Source of the DNA: Dipteris shenzhenensis
Taxonomy: Eukaryota; Polypodiophyta; Polypodiopsida; Gleicheniales
NCBI GenBank assembly: GCA_047967505.1
Contig: CM106538.1
Length of the DNA stretch: 64,000 nt
Strand: one strand, 5' to 3'
Shown here: positions 11,618 through 24,412 of the stretch, piece after piece
Layout of the letters: every line of letters begins with the position of its first letter
Numbering within the stretch: position 1 is the first letter of the stretch
Notes under the pieces: model-generated
The model's input: the letters and a program-made list of their open reading frames with translations, nothing else
What the model was told of the DNA's origin: nothing
The model's database searches: none
Translations under genes and position numbers: made by a program

Positions 11618-13544
11618 TCGAGTGATCCGACCCTAGGCACAAGGAGGACTTAGCATTGGGCAAGCTGATAATCTAAGGAATCACCCCAAGATCAGAGTCC
11701 TAGAAGCTATTACTTTTAGAGAGTGCTTCTCGGGAGCATTCCTTGCACAAGAGGCCAGTGGCAATAGTCACACTGGTAGATTTTCTGAGAGGCCCCCCTT
11801 ATCGAAAAGGGGTTATCACTAATGATGAGCCTATAAAGGCTTTGCAGCATCTATCCAGGGGACTCATTTAGCTAGCCCTTAGTGTCATGCAAAGTATGAG
11901 CACCATACCCTTCTTTGGCATTCGGAGGTTTGAGATCAAGAAGGCTTCATATTCGGACCATAGACACACTTTGGTTGCCAGCATCATGGGACAATGGACC
12001 AACTAGTTTGTTTAGAGCATGGAGTTGACTCCCTAGTGAGATAGAGGCACGTGCAAGAGCCCTCTGTCACCTAAGCATGTGGATGACCCCGAGATGGATG
12101 GGGCCCTAGATTTTCTAGGGTGGTGGTAAATCAAAGTAGTGGTCCATATGGGCATGGGGTGGACTATCAACCTAACACACTTACTCTGGGATAGAATAGC
12201 TTAAGATGAGACTTTTGGTTTTGAGAGGGCCACCCTCTTTGCAAGGTACAATGGGATCTAGGTGAGCGGTTTTGGCCTTCTAGATTAGAGCACTCAAAAA
12301 GGTTTGTTAATGTTCTTCTTATATGTGACACACATTGGTTATTATCTTTAGCTAGAAACAATTGTTTGGACCTCTTTAAGAGAGCAACACTAGATAGAAC
12401 AACAAGTGTCCTAATAGGTCATTTCTAGATTTTGGTCACGATTGTGGACAAGCCTTCGGGCGGCAGCCATGGAAGATTACATACTTCTTTGGGATAGTCC
12501 ATTAGCCTATGGCTAGAGTAGATGTGTGTTCATGGGAGGTTCCATCAACGTATAGAATGGCCGCAAGACAATCGTGCATTACCTGTGGAGCTACCCCATA
12601 GCATAGAGGATCTAGATGGGACCCTCTAGATCATGGCAATGACATAGAGGATGCCACGTGGCTTCACTTGTGGGCATGTCAACCTATTGATAGAGGGGTT
12701 TCATGCCTTCTCGATTGACAAAGTCACACTAGCCTACAAAATCTAGTACATAGGGTCTTCTAGGTTGAGGCGCAAGACATGACTCCACCTTTCCATCAAC
12801 CTCTAGTATCCATCATCAAAAGCCATTATTTTGGCAAAAACGATAAGGGAGAAGGCCCAGATGAAGGGGAGACAAAAATGTGCAAATCATCATGGACACT
12901 ACAAATATTTGTAAAAAGGGTGGTAGACTTTTACAAAGAGAGTTTCAACATATGTATCCATTAATGGGCTATACTCACACCTTGAACTTGCTATGGATAG
13001 AATAGTACAAGCATTTGCCATGGTTTAAGGAGATTATGCATGATGTTTGTGAAATTGTTAAGTTTGTACAGTTGTGTCAATGGCTTAAGATAATATATAG
13101 TTCACAAGTTGGATCTAGCATGTTACAATTGCCACCAAGAAGATTTTTCAAACACTTTTACACATTTCAAGAAGTTCTTGATTGAGACATTCCATTGTTA
13201 CATTTTTCAAAGATACTTGTCTAAGCCAGTCAATAGAGTGGTTCGAGATTAATGTGTTGATATGAAAGAAAAATAATGTCGCCAACTTTATGGAATCCTT
13301 TTGAGAATGCCATGAGGACAATGTTGCCTATCATGCTTGCACTCAAAGCTTTGGACTCAAAGGCCCCAACCATTAGAAAAGCTCTGGTATAATTTTAAAG
13401 CATAGAGCAAAAACTCATTGCTAGAAATCTGCCAATGCATCCAGACGAGCACAATGTCAGAAGGCCCTTTGATGCAAAAAAATAGAGGGACCTATGAAAT
13501 TTCTTTAGAAAGTGATGAGAGAATGCTCATAGTCTACTGCATAG
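11618..13544. other. Unrecognised repeat-like DNA
   Basis: No retroelement domain or host gene could be read in any frame. A small hairpin, 'cccccttatcgaaaaggggt', lies at about 11806. The region abuts the copia LTR on its right. Confidence 0.35.
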
Positions 13545-13827
13545 TGTTGGGTATCAAGAGTGGTGGAATATGAATCTTGTGAACAAATATGGAGAGAGGA
13601 GAGGAGAAGAGTGGAGATGAGAAGAGAGGGCACAGCTAGAGAGAACACCACAAAATGACTAACAATATACTAGATTCAACTAAAAATAAAGAAGATATAC
13701 ATACCCCTTTAGGGTTAGGGTTAGGGTTTCCAATCCTTTCCTTTTTAGCACTCTTTTAGTTAGTGCTATGCATATATGATAACATGATGTTGAGATGAAT
13801 CCTCAATACCTTCCCTCAAGATCAACA
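13545..13827 (-). repeat. Copia 3' LTR (~283 bp)
   Basis: On the plus strand it runs from 'tgttgggtatcaag' to 'ccctcaagatcaaca', so it starts TG and ends CA with a TGTTG/CAACA inverted end. It carries three telomere-like units (13713-13737) and two GA-rich stretches. The boundaries rest on this terminal pattern only; no second copy is available to confirm them. Confidence 0.5.
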
Positions 13828-14029
13828 TCATGAAGTAGGTCTTCCCTCAAGATGATGATTATGGAAGTTGAAGAAGGATTGAGCATTACATTCCACCACA
13901 CCCCTGTAATGGGAATGTCCTTCCTCTGAGTCAAGACAAGAGCTTGTCAATGCTTCTCGAAAAGCTTTTTCCCAAGTGGTTTGGTAAATATGTTTGCAAC
14001 ATTCTCTTTGATGTCACAATGTTGCAATG

Positions 14030-14420
14030 TGATGTCGCTAAGTAACTCTTTCTCTTATGAACTGCTCTCTGACATCAATGTGATTTGTCCTAGAGTAATA
14101 TATTGGATTCTTGGCTAATGCTTGAGCTAATTGATTATCACAGTATATTGTTGTTGGCTTTGACTCCTCAAAGTAATATGTTTCTAACAATAGTCTTCTA
14201 AACCATATAGCCTCATGATGCCAGAATGACTATGCAGGAAAGCTCGATTATCGAACTAAGGAAAAGACTATGAAGGATAGCTCGATCATGGAGCTTAGAG
14301 ACTCATGACAACCACTGCACTTGTTGTGAGTGCCATATATTTTTCTTTTGTTGAAGACAAATAAATAGTTGGTTGCTTATTTGACAACCATGATATAGCA
14401 CCTTGACCAAGGAAAAATGC
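14030..14420 (-). pseudogene. Copia RNase H remnant
   Basis: Reverse-complement reading shows IWFRRLLLETYY, TTIYCDNQLAQALAKNP and a HIDVREQFIRERV-like end, which is the copia RNase H signature. A ~37-bp tandem duplication ('gactatg..gctcgat') at about 14227-14301 interrupts the domain. Confidence 0.75.
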
Positions 14421-14528
14421 ATATCCTTGTGTGGATCTCCTGGTCTATGATCTCCTGCATAATTGCTATTATAGTATCCATGAAACCTTGGTTGACTTCC
14501 TCTGTATTCTATTCCAAACTATCTTGTA

Positions 14529-15400
14529 CTATTGATGTACCTTAAGACTTTCTTGGCTGTATTCCAGTGAGACTACTTTGGATTTGTCAGAAATTGTGCA
14601 AGAAGTGAACTTACTACATAACAAATATCTGGCCTTATGATAGTCAAATGTATAAGAGACCCGATGAGCTACCAGCCGATAGTACTTGTCATTGACCATA
14701 GGATTTTCTAGATCTTTTGTAAGTTTCAAACTTTGTTCCATGGGAGTTGTTGCAATCTTGCAATCTACCATATTAAACTATCCACATATTTCTATTAACT
14801 CATGAAGGTGTTGTCTGCATCTCTCTAGAACTCAATACCAAGACAATAGTGCATACATCCAACATCTTTCATGTCAATCTTCGTAGATAAGTCTTGTTTT
14901 AGCTTGATGATGAAGCTGTTATTGCTTCTTGTCACAATCAGATCATCTGCATCCGAAAGTGCAATAGTAATGTCTTCCCCATGAACTTTGTAGTAGAGAG
15001 TATAATCTACATTGGACTGACTTCATATATCCTAGATTAGCAAAATACTTTCTGCTTCTGCTATACCAACTTTTGGATGCTTGCTTTAAGCCATAGAGAC
15101 TTTTCTTAAGATGGCAATCCTGATGCTCTTTCCTTGGTTCAACATACCCTGCTAGTTGCTGCATGTAGACTTCCTCGTCTAGGTAGCCATTGAGAAAAGC
15201 ATTTTTGACATCTAGCTAGTACACATTCCATTTGCTGAGTGTGCCTAGTAATATCAAAAACCATATGGAATCCATCTTTACTGTACTGGAGCATAAGTCT
15301 CATCATAGTCTTGACCATATTGCTTTGCAAAACCTTTTGCAACTAGTCTAGCTTTGTATCTTTCAATGCTTCCATCTAGATTGTACTTGACTTTGTAAAC
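14529..15400 (-). pseudogene. Copia reverse transcriptase remnant
   Basis: Pieces in different frames carry the RT hallmarks in order: the KNAFLNG-like region (15139-15342), [15 protein letters not shown] (about 15070) and DCKIATTPMEQSLKL (about 14760). At least two frameshifts separate them. Confidence 0.8.
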
Positions 15401-15539
15401 CCAGAAGGTCGCATAATTCCCAAGTGTTCTTTTTGTACAAAGCTTCAATTTCTTCATTCATAGGAGTTTACCATTGTGGCTTATCAACTGCATCCTTAAA
15501 GTGCACGGGTTCTTCTTTATCCATGATGGTAGTCACAAG

Positions 15540-16040
15540 AGCATAATTGATAGTTCTCTTCACTATAGCCAATCATGATGCATTTACATGACTTTACATC
15601 CAACTTTCTTTGAATTCTTGAAATCTAGAAAAGACTTCAAATTTCTCTTTTAAAAAGTAGACCCAACAATATCTATTGTAGTCATCGATGAAAGTCAAGT
15701 AGTAAAGGGAACCATTGATGTTGCAAGTTTGTGCATAACCCCATACATTTGTATGTGTCAAGTCAAGCATACCTCTAGCTTGAGAGGTAATCCTGCCAAA
15801 ATTGGTTCTCTTTTGTTTACCAAAGCAACATGCTTCACAAACTTTTCAAGAAACTGTATCTTAGGGATTCCAATTGCCATATTTTGACTTCTTTACAGTA
15901 TCAAACTTTTGAAATCGACATGTCCGTATCTCTTGTGCCATACTACAGAAAGTGGCATCAATTGTGCTATTGAGATAACATGGCATACAAGTCTACTGAA
16001 GCTAGCATTCTGAACAAGCATCCTTCCTTGACTACTTTTC
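15540..16040 (-). pseudogene. Copia integrase core remnant
   Basis: Reverse-complement reading shows LTHTNVWGYAQT, GSLYYLTFIDDYNRYCWVYF and FEVFSRFQEFK, the first catalytic-Asp region of copia integrases. The frame is broken upstream and downstream. Confidence 0.8.
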
Positions 16041-16076
16041 CTACTAGTAGCTGGTATCCTCTAGATTTATGTCTGG

Positions 16077-17500
16077 TCATGCATTCATCTCCATCAAAAT
16101 GACTCTGTAATTGTGTTTTGTCATTTGCCCAACTAACAAGAGGTTCTTGCAGAGCTTTGGACTATAGAGTACATCTTTCACCAATCCTTTTGTACTAGTG
16201 AAATTTGTCATAGGGACAATGCCTTTCCCTTGAATTGGATTTGGTGTGTTATCTATCATGTAGATAACATTCTTTGGTCTTTCTAATGGTTTCATCTTTG
16301 TAAACCATCTTGATGCTTTGTCATGTGCGATGATGCACACCGTTGTCTATGTACCAGGGATCTTGATCTCCTAGATCAACTTGATAGTTGCATTCCCCTT
16401 TGGATTCACAATCAATATCAAGGTATATTGTATTAGTGTTTTGCATATCCTCAATTGCAAGATGGATTGTCTGAGGCTCACCAGCATAATGACTATGACT
16501 TGAATATCTACCATGATGTTTTCCTCTTTCTTGGAAACTCCCTCGATTGCTGCTAGATTGACCTCCTTGTCATAGTGCTTCTTGCGATAATCTCTTTCAT
16601 AGCGTCTAAACTTATGACAATAGTTGCACTGAATGTTGGCACGTTGGTGGATGCATTTCCTCTTCCTTGAAATCTCCCTCAATTGGAATGATGTCCTCTT
16701 GGATGTTGATGTTGATGCTATTGCGGATGGTGATGCTATTATTGATGCTAATTTTGATGATGATGACTTCGATGCTAATGACCACTTCTTTGAGATGTTG
16801 TACCTGTTCCTCTGCCTCTGTCTAAAGCTGTGAATGCTTGATGATTGGAATGAAATTTGTGTACTTGAATGGCCCAAGTCTTGGGTTCTTCACCAAGTAA
16901 CACTGACTATAACTCTTCCAGTGTTGGAATTTTCCTTTGAATGGAAATACTCTGGACTAGATTCTCATATCCCTCTCCTAGCCCATTCAGGATGCAATAA
17001 ACCATCTATGCAGGATTCATAGTCTCTCCTGCTACTGTGAGTTGATTGTTCTAATCCTTGATCCTAAGTACGTAAGCATGACTAGTTTCATTGCTGTTTA
17101 CAGAAACTTTGGTTGATCTAGTTTCTCAGTGTGAGAATCCTAAATGTGTTCTTAGACGAATAACGAGCTGCAAACATATCCCATGCTTCTTTGGATGTCT
17201 TCACTATGTTGAGCTATCCAAGCATGACATCTTGCACATTTTACCTAATCAAATGATATACATATTTGTCTTTCTTGTCCCATTCTGCCTATGCTTGGGA
17301 AATGGTAGGATCTACTGCAATTGTGGACACCATTGGTCTAGGTGTAGACCCTTACGCTTGTGCTATGGCAATGGTGGGAGTTGTTGCTGGTATAGTAGAT
17401 GGTCAAGGTGTAGACCTATCGATATACTCCCATTTGTCTTGAAGTACAAGACCACTCTCTATTTGATATTTCTATGTGCTAGAATTGGAGTTTTCTAACT
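16077..17500 (-). pseudogene. Copia gag and GAG-pre-integrase remnant
   Basis: 16077-16340 encodes a GAG-pre-integrase-like stretch (GLVKDVLYSPKLCKNLLLVGQ). 16371-16877 holds a Ser-rich gag end with a zinc knuckle whose later ligands are lost (CNYCHKF, then Arg and Tyr where His and Cys belong). Upstream to about 17500 the gag frame is broken. Confidence 0.7.
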
Positions 17501-18168
17501 CAGTAGATGCCTCCAAATTGAGGTTGCTAGTGGTAAACATGATGCAAGAAATGTACTCAAAGTGCTTGTGAAAATCATTGTTTGTATTGACTACAATTTG
17601 AACTATTGATGAAGATAAAACTGTAATATATTCCAATCTATTCAAGGCTCACTAGAATCTGCTCACTAATCTATCTACGGTCAAGTTTCAAGAAATGTGA
17701 TGATGTGAAACCGCATGTGAGCATAGGGATTGACTTCGAGTAGGAACTAGTCGGGAATTTCAGGGCATGGCTTCAATTGGCTGCTTTGAAGTTCTCTCCT
17801 CTATGGATGAACTAATCTATTCTCCTCTAGAGCTATACCAATGGTCAAGTGATGAAAATCAGCAAATAATTTCTTTTTCTTTTGTTCCATCTAGGTGCTG
17901 CGTTAGGTGCATCGATGTAGAGGCTTAAACATGTGTAAGAAGTGGATTTGATGCCGAGACTAAAAAGTGTGTGTAGTCTCCGATGGTGACACTCCATGAG
18001 AAGAGGGGATCTTGGAAGGATGCCAAGGGAACTCCACACCTTCTAATATTCCTTGTGGGAGCAATTCAAGATCATGCAGTCCAAGGTGTCACTTCAATGG
18101 CTTTTGGAGTTGCAACAATGTGAATCCTCAAGAAGGGAATAGAGAGAAAGAGAGGGGGAGGAGAGAAG
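17501..18168. other. Copia 5' flank, unassigned
   Basis: No LTR, primer-binding site or gene could be recognised. Confidence 0.35.
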
Positions 18169-18327
18169 GAAGAGGGGAGAGGAGAGAGAGAGAAGGGGAG
18201 GGAATGTATAAAGCAAGAAGAGGGAAAGTGGTGAGAGGCATTTATAAAGGAAGAGGGGAGAGGAGCGAGAGAAGGGGAGGGAATGCATGAAGCAAGAAGG
18301 GAGAAGGTGGTGAGAGGAATTTATAAA
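18169..18327. repeat. Tandem duplication, ~79 bp x 2, purine-rich
   Basis: Two head-to-tail copies begin 'ggaagaggggagagga' and end 'atttataaa', at 18169-18247 and 18248-18327. Confidence 0.85.
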
Positions 18328-19130
18328 GGCAAGAACATGAGAAACATAGACAATACCACTTAGAGAGAAGAAAGTCTTCTATTTCTCAAACTTGCATACT
18401 TACAACTAAAGACCAAAAGTCCAACTTTCTAGCCTTTACACATGGCACCTTTTGAAGGGAGGTCCAACCCTACTCCTTCTCACCACTCTCCCTATTTCTC
18501 ATGTTACAAGCACTTGGCCATGCCAAGGTGGGATTCATTCCTATTCTAGCCTTTCCCCAATCTATCTCTCGGGGTTTAGCATGCCCCCCTTCCTTAGATC
18601 AAGTGGTGTGAAGAAGGCCAATTGTCAACATGGATTTCATGAGGGAGTGGCAGTCAAAAAACCTTTGGGAGATTCTATCAAAAGGGAATTGGGGCTCCCA
18701 AAAATGTGCGTCATGCATGTCCTTGAATGTTTGTGATAGGCATGGAGATCATGAATTTGGAGGTACATGCGTATGACCTGTTTGAAACTGGGCCCTTCAT
18801 CCATGTTGAACATGACCTCGTGGTGACAAATTTTAGCATTTCTCTCTTCAAGTATTGGTTGCCTCTCTAGAACTTCCCGTAACAAATGACCAAAAGGCGA
18901 AAGTAGTGGATCGAGGCGACCACCACTGGATCGGGGACTTTTTCATACCTGTTGATGTAGTCCTTCATCTGTGGAGGAAAGTTGAAGCGGGGAAACTTCT
19001 AGATGACGTTGAGGTCATTCTATTGCATTTCCCAAAAAAGAGACCATTTCCATCGACGGGGCAATGGCATACATGTCGAATGAATATGGCAGGAGTGTAA
19101 GGCATCACAATAGTGATGCCAAAATTCTTG
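18328..19130. other. Unassigned DNA upstream of LINE ORF1 remnant
   Basis: Plus-strand open stretches (for example 18855-19100) may be the N-terminal part of the LINE ORF1 that follows, but no domain is readable. Confidence 0.3.
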
Positions 19131-19134
19131 CATT

Positions 19135-19860
19135 TTGAAAAATGGCACTCTCCAAGCAGCAGGAATTACAATAGTGATGACAAAACATAGTAAGACTGCT
19201 ATATGCTTAAGGGATAACATGAAGGAGAAGGCCCAAGGAGATAAGACCCAGACAACTTCATCAGATGTGTCCCAAACTATTAAAACCACTGGTGCTAATG
19301 AAGCCAAGGAGACAACACCGCTTACCAAGGGCATAAACACGAAAGAGTTGGCTACCAACTTCCTAAATCAGCTAAGCTAACCACTAAAGGGGAAAATGGT
19401 GAAGGAAGGCCTTAACAATCATCACCTATTTTTGAGACAATACAATGTATGATGTGTAATTTGCATAAGAAACCATCCCACTGAGTGCCCTGCCATAGGG
19501 CTAGGCTAACACTATATTGTTCCCATTGTGCTCAATGGGGAAACCATGACCTCCCTTGTGCTGCTATTCGAAGGTCATTCCCAAGCCAATGTACCAACAA
19601 ATTCCACCCCTAACCTTATCTGCACCACTCAATCTACCCAATCACAGACAATTGACCATCCAAGGAGCCCCCCCAAGAGGTCTCCTACAAAAGAGGTCTC
19701 ACCCTTGAGGTCTCCTACAAAAGAGGTCCCGCCCTTGAGGTCTCCTACAAAAGGGGTCCTGCCCTTGAGGTTCCTGCAAAAAGTGGACAAACTCTTATCC
19801 AAGAGGTCTCCTACAAAAAAGGTCCCACCCTTAACATTCCTATGAATTGTGTAGAGGCCA
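19135..19860 (+). pseudogene. LINE ORF1 (gag-like) remnant with zinc knuckles
   Basis: A hydrophilic stretch is followed by two Cys/His clusters of the LINE ORF1 type: a first CMMC..H-like cluster near 19447 and a clearer CSHCAQWGNHDLPC at about 19518-19559. The frame is broken. A 30-bp minisatellite follows. ORF2 of the same type begins about 1 kb downstream on the same strand, so this is probably its ORF1. Confidence 0.5.
19674..19840 (+). repeat. 30-bp minisatellite encoding a 10-aa repeat
   Basis: The phrase 'aggtctcctacaaaagaggt' recurs every 30 bases, about 3.5 clean copies plus two degenerate ones. In the frame open from 19528 to 19845 it reads as RSPTKEVPPL-type decapeptides. Confidence 0.9.
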
Positions 19861-20008
19861 ACGTGTATAAATCTCTCTCAATGGAATGAAGCTGCCACTC
19901 TTTGGGGTTTTAGTGTTCAAGTTCACTTATGTATTCATGTGATTAATCTCCATTATGCCCATACTCCCATACACTAGTGTGTTCTAGCATGCCCTTACCC
20001 TTTACTCC

Positions 20009-20085
20009 TTGCTCCCATCTCCTCCTCTCCCTCCTCCCTCCTCCTCCTCCTCCCCCCTCTTCCTCCTCCTCGTCGCTCTTCCCTT
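20009..20085. repeat. Pyrimidine-rich (CTC)n tract
   Basis: Imperfect CTC/CCT repeats. Frames through it read as Pro/Ser or Glu/Gly runs and are not genes. Confidence 0.9.
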
Positions 20086-20825
20086 GTGGATTAACCATTG
20101 TAACAACTCTTGGAGCCACTGGCATGACACTTGTGGGCTATTCGTGCTTGAATTTCTCTCACAAGAAGTAGCATGGAGGAGTAGGAGAGTTCATTGGCAT
20201 TCTTCCAAGATCCCCATGACACATGAGTCACCATCGAAGACTACACATGTATGCTTTGTGGAATGCTCCACAAATGCTCCCACTAGCTTTGTCACCATCA
20301 TTGTTGCTCATTACCTTGATGGCAATGCTATACACCTTTGAAGCTCGTGCCTCTAAGGCCAAATCCTCTAAGAGTAGGAGACACTTTTCATGGATTTTCT
20401 TCTGGCTTTGCAAACATTATGTTGTGTCTTCCATTGCCCGTGTAAATATTGTATATATATGTACCCTCTCCTTCAACCTCCTCCTTGTACCTTGACTAAA
20501 TGTTTTCACTTTTTTGTCTCATAGCCTTTGTCTAGTTTTAGCCATGGCAAGCTCTATAATATCATATGATTTCTTGTTTACAAAAGTGAATAGAGAAGAA
20601 GAATCTGAGAGTATCTGGCTTGTAAAGTGAACAAATAGGGCTAGATGATGACTCACTAGAATGATCAATTAAGGCACCCTTAATCAATCAGAGCACCCTT
20701 AGTAGCACACATTCAAGCAAAGTGATGCCCTTGATAAGATAGAAGAGCAGAGGGAAAGGGGACGATAGAGAAAATTTGAAAAAAGACAAAGAACAGAGTG
20801 TACACATAGGGAGCCTAGAGGGGAA
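20086..20825. other. Unassigned LINE-flanking DNA
   Basis: Lies between the ORF1 and ORF2 remnants. No domain recognised. Confidence 0.3.
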
Positions 20826-20829
20826 GAAG

Positions 20830-23800
20830 AAAATTTGAAAACAAGTTATTGGTCCCATACTAAAGCCACACTAAGATGTGTAGTCAAGAGAAGAGAATGG
20901 TTCTACACACATCACCAAGATGGGGTTGCTATAGGAATCTATCTTTCTTTAAAGAGGGTGTTAAATACACTCTTTTTGATCCTCTTAGAGCTGGGATTTC
21001 AATTTATTATTGTGAAATCAAAGGGTGCTCTCTTAATGTAGGTTCTATCTATGTTTCTACTGGTGTTCAATCTTAAGAATTCAAACTTAGGAGTCATTAA
21101 CTATTTAAGGGAGAAATAGTGTGATATTAGGGGATTATATATATATATATATATATATATAACTTGCAAGATAGATGGAATAAAAAGGGATCAATTGTTG
21201 TTAGGGTTCAGAGATGTAGGCTTGGCTTGAATTGGAGGATAGTTTGCATCTAATAGATAGGACACAATAGAAGGGAAACTAGATTGGATGGGGTATATCT
21301 TCAAAGAATTGATTAGTAAAACAATTAAAATGATAGGTAAAACCTTCTCCTCCCTTCCCTTATTTGATCACAAACCTATACTATTGCTCTGTGGTTTTGG
21401 TAATGGGAGAAGGGCCTCATCTTGGTTTAAAGCAAATCATAGTCTTTTCATTTCAAGAGTGTGTAGACACAAATTTCGTATATCTAGAGGAGCTGTTTTG
21501 TAGAGAGCAACACTGCTTCATAGGCTTGGGAAAGAGCTATGACAAATACATAAAGAAAGCTAAAATCAGCAAGGAAACACAGAGCCAAGATTAGAGCTCA
21601 GAGAATGGATGCCGTCCAACAATCAATTGCACATCGTGAAGAGATGGCCACACCAGGTAACCAGAGAGCGCAGGAGCAACTATTAATTGCAAAAAGGAAT
21701 ATGAGAATTCAAGAAAAAATAAGACTCAGTGAGACCAAGTTGTATTCCAGAGAATGGTGGGAAGGAAAAATGGACAAACAAACAAAGCACACTTTTAAAC
21801 CAATTACAAGGAAGAGGGCATATAAGGAAATTCCTCTTCTCAAGAAGAAGGATGGGACAATGGCCAATAACACTGAGGATAACATGCAAGCTTTATATGA
21901 ACGTTACAAAGAGTTGCTATCTACTTCCATTGTGCCTTATGACTCTGCCAAGAGAGCAAGAAGAATATGCCGAGAAGCCAAACAAAGAAGTGCCCAAAGT
22001 TTTGATAACTTTCACTTGGAGGCTCCCCTTACCTTGGAAGACCTTAAAGGACCTGTGAATGCAATGGTAAAGGGTAAGATTCCAGGAGAGGATGGTGTGC
22101 CCATTGAATTTTACAAATTATTTTAGGATTTAATAGGCCCTTTAATCCTATTATTGTGGAATGAGAGTGTGGCAAACCAGCAATTCCCTCACCACATCAA
22201 TGTAGGCATCATTAAACTGATACCCAAGGAAGGGAATAAGGATGAAATTAGAAATTAGAGACCCCTTACTATGCTAAATTGTCGCTATAAATTTTTGCTA
22301 AAGCCTTAGTCCTTAGAATTCAAAAGAGAATGCACATGTGGATTCTAAAAGAACAAAAAGACTTCATTAAGGGGAGGCACGTCCTAGAGGCCATATTCAA
22401 CATTTGGGAAGGTTGTATGCAAAAGAGACTAAGCAAAACATATGCTTTCTAAAAGTTGACTTTGATAAAGCCTATGATAGGCTTGAGTGGGATTTCCTTA
22501 TCTAGCCTTTTCAGGACATGGGGTTAGGATTTATCTTTGTCTCGTAGGTTCAACTTCTCCTAACCAATGCCTTTGCCAAGGTCTATGTAAATGGTGAACT
22601 GACACAACCATTTCAACTAAAGAGGTCAATAAGACAAGGTTTCCCTTTGACCCCCTTGCTTTATACGATTGCTACCAATGCTCTTGGCTAGTTACTTTCA
22701 AAGAAAATTGAAGATCATGTAATCAAAGGCATTGAACTCCCAAATGGTCATTCGCTCTTGAACCCATAGTTTGCATATGATACCAACCTGACACCAAGGA
22801 ACACAAATTAGGATATCCAAGGCGTCATGGACAATATGGACACCTTTTTATCTACATCTGGTTCTATTATTAATCATGTCAAGACAGGATATTCATCTCT
22901 CTTAGGGTTAACCCAAGCTCTACTAAACAATAAAGGATGCCAAAAAATCAATAAAGGTACAATATTTAGACTGCTAGGTATACCATTGGGTTTTGATATT
23001 ACTATGAAAAAGAGAAGGGAGTGGTTCCTTGAAATATTAAAAAAGAAGATGGATAGATGGAGAGGTTTTCAAGCTAATCTTGCAAGAAGAAAAACGGTTC
23101 TTAATAGTAAATGTATTTACGGTATAGATATATTCTATCTATCTTGCTAGTCTCCTTCTCAAGCTGGGCTAGATAAGTTTATCAAATTCTACAAATCCTT
23201 CCTTTGGGGGGAGACTATAGGATATCAAAAGTCAGGTGGACCTTTTGTACAACCCCAAAATCTAAAGGTGGCTTAGGGGTGGTGAACATTGATTAAGCAG
23301 CCAAGAAGCTAGTGGCATCCTAGATTATTAAAGCTATAGTAAATACAAATAAGGACTGGGAACAACTACTAATGAGAAATACTAAAAACATCAGGCTAGT
23401 TAGGGCCCCCGAGTGGAAAAAATGTCCCCTCCTCTTTGCATCATGAGGTTCAGAACCTTGCTCTACCAAGGGAATCCCCTTGTGCAGGTCTCTCTAGAAC
23501 ACCTTTGAGGATATAAAATGTCAAATGGTTTTCTCAGGTAAGAGGGAATTTCTAGCTTTACACTCCACCTGGGTTTCAGTGATACACTATGATAAATCCT
23601 TGATAGATGTGGAAATTGAGGCAACTAGACTTTTGTTTAGGAAAGGTCTACAAAGTGAGGGTTAGGTTTGGCTAAGATGGAAAACTTGGCCTATAATAAG
23701 GAGAGAATTTCCCTTAAACAACACTTCACAAGCCTTGATCATGGGAAGAATAGAGCTTTGGAATGGCAAGCAATGGAAAGGGAATCCTCCCTTAACTATT

Positions 23801-24223
23801 GCAAAAAAATTAGCTGGACAAGTAGCACTCAGATTCTTCCTATACCCACACCTTCTCTTTCCTTACAGGAGATTTATAGAGTCTTGAATAACATGTGGAA
23901 ACTTTAGGATAGCAGAGAGAAATGGAAAAGCAGCTTTAAAAGAATTTGAAATTAAAAAATCCTTTTTATCCCTGAGAAATTATGTACCCTACTTTGGCTC
24001 ATCCTGCGCCATTTGTTTGTGGCATGCCTCACTCAAGAGCGGTTATTCAAATAATGTAGGAGATCCTCTTAATTAATTGAAAGACAATTCTTGTGGGAGA
24101 TGCATGTAAAATCAAACAGGAAGCTGATTAGATCAAATGCATTGTGGTTTATTTGGATAGATAGAAATAACATGCAGTTCTATCAAGTGCATTCTAATCC
24201 AGAATTGGCTTTTGTATCTTGGT
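20830..24223 (+). mobile_element. LINE ORF2 remnant (endonuclease + RT)
   Basis: Plus-strand pieces in order: endonuclease (GVKYTLFDPLRAGISIYY near 20950, GSIYVST near 21045, DHKPILLL near 21370); a linker and RT start in the open frame 21605-22126 ending GKIPGEDGVPIEFYK; LKVDFDKAYDRLEW near 22453; SIRQGFPLTPLLY near 22630; the catalytic box near 22770; then the C-terminal domain with LWFIWIDRNN near 24150. Many stops and frameshifts. The catalytic box reads FAYDT, so the first of the two catalytic Asp residues is Tyr. No poly-A is seen, because the 3' end runs straight into the hairpin of the tandem array. Confidence 0.85.
21139..21161. repeat. (AT)n microsatellite
   Basis: About eleven AT units inside the LINE endonuclease remnant. 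Confidence 0.9.
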
Positions 24224-24412
24224 GCCAGTAGCACTCTTAGGAAGAGTGAAAGGGGAGGAAGTGATTCTTTGCCATCTTTGGTAAACTCTTCTATCTCATC
24301 CTAATGCTGTGAAGATCTTTGAACCAGCTTCAGGATGAGATAGAAGAGTTTACCAAAGATGGTAAAGAATCACCATTCCTCCCCTTTCACTACTCCTAAC
24401 AGTGCTATTGGC
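24224..24412. repeat. Long foldback (inverted) repeat, array copy 1
   Basis: Arms 24224-24302 and 24332-24412 are near-perfect reverse complements. The left begins 'gccagtagcactcttagga' and the right ends 'ctaacagtgctattggc'. The loop is about 29 nt. It lies directly after the LINE coding remnant. Confidence 0.92.

Larger units (their letters stand above)
13545..17500 (-). mobile_element. Decayed Ty1/copia retrotransposon
   Basis: Copia domain order is readable on the minus strand from right to left: gag with a damaged zinc knuckle, GAG-pre-integrase, integrase core, reverse transcriptase, RNase H, then a 3' LTR at 13545-13827. Every domain has stops or frameshifts. No matching 5' LTR or tRNA primer-binding site could be found near 17.5-18.4 kb, so the 5' end is lost or too diverged. 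Confidence 0.85.

Noticed and set aside
11478-11663. Arg-Glu repeat protein
   Set aside because: Translation of a (TC)n microsatellite.
16633-16833. Asp-rich plus-strand frame
   Set aside because: Antisense to the Ser-rich copia gag region.
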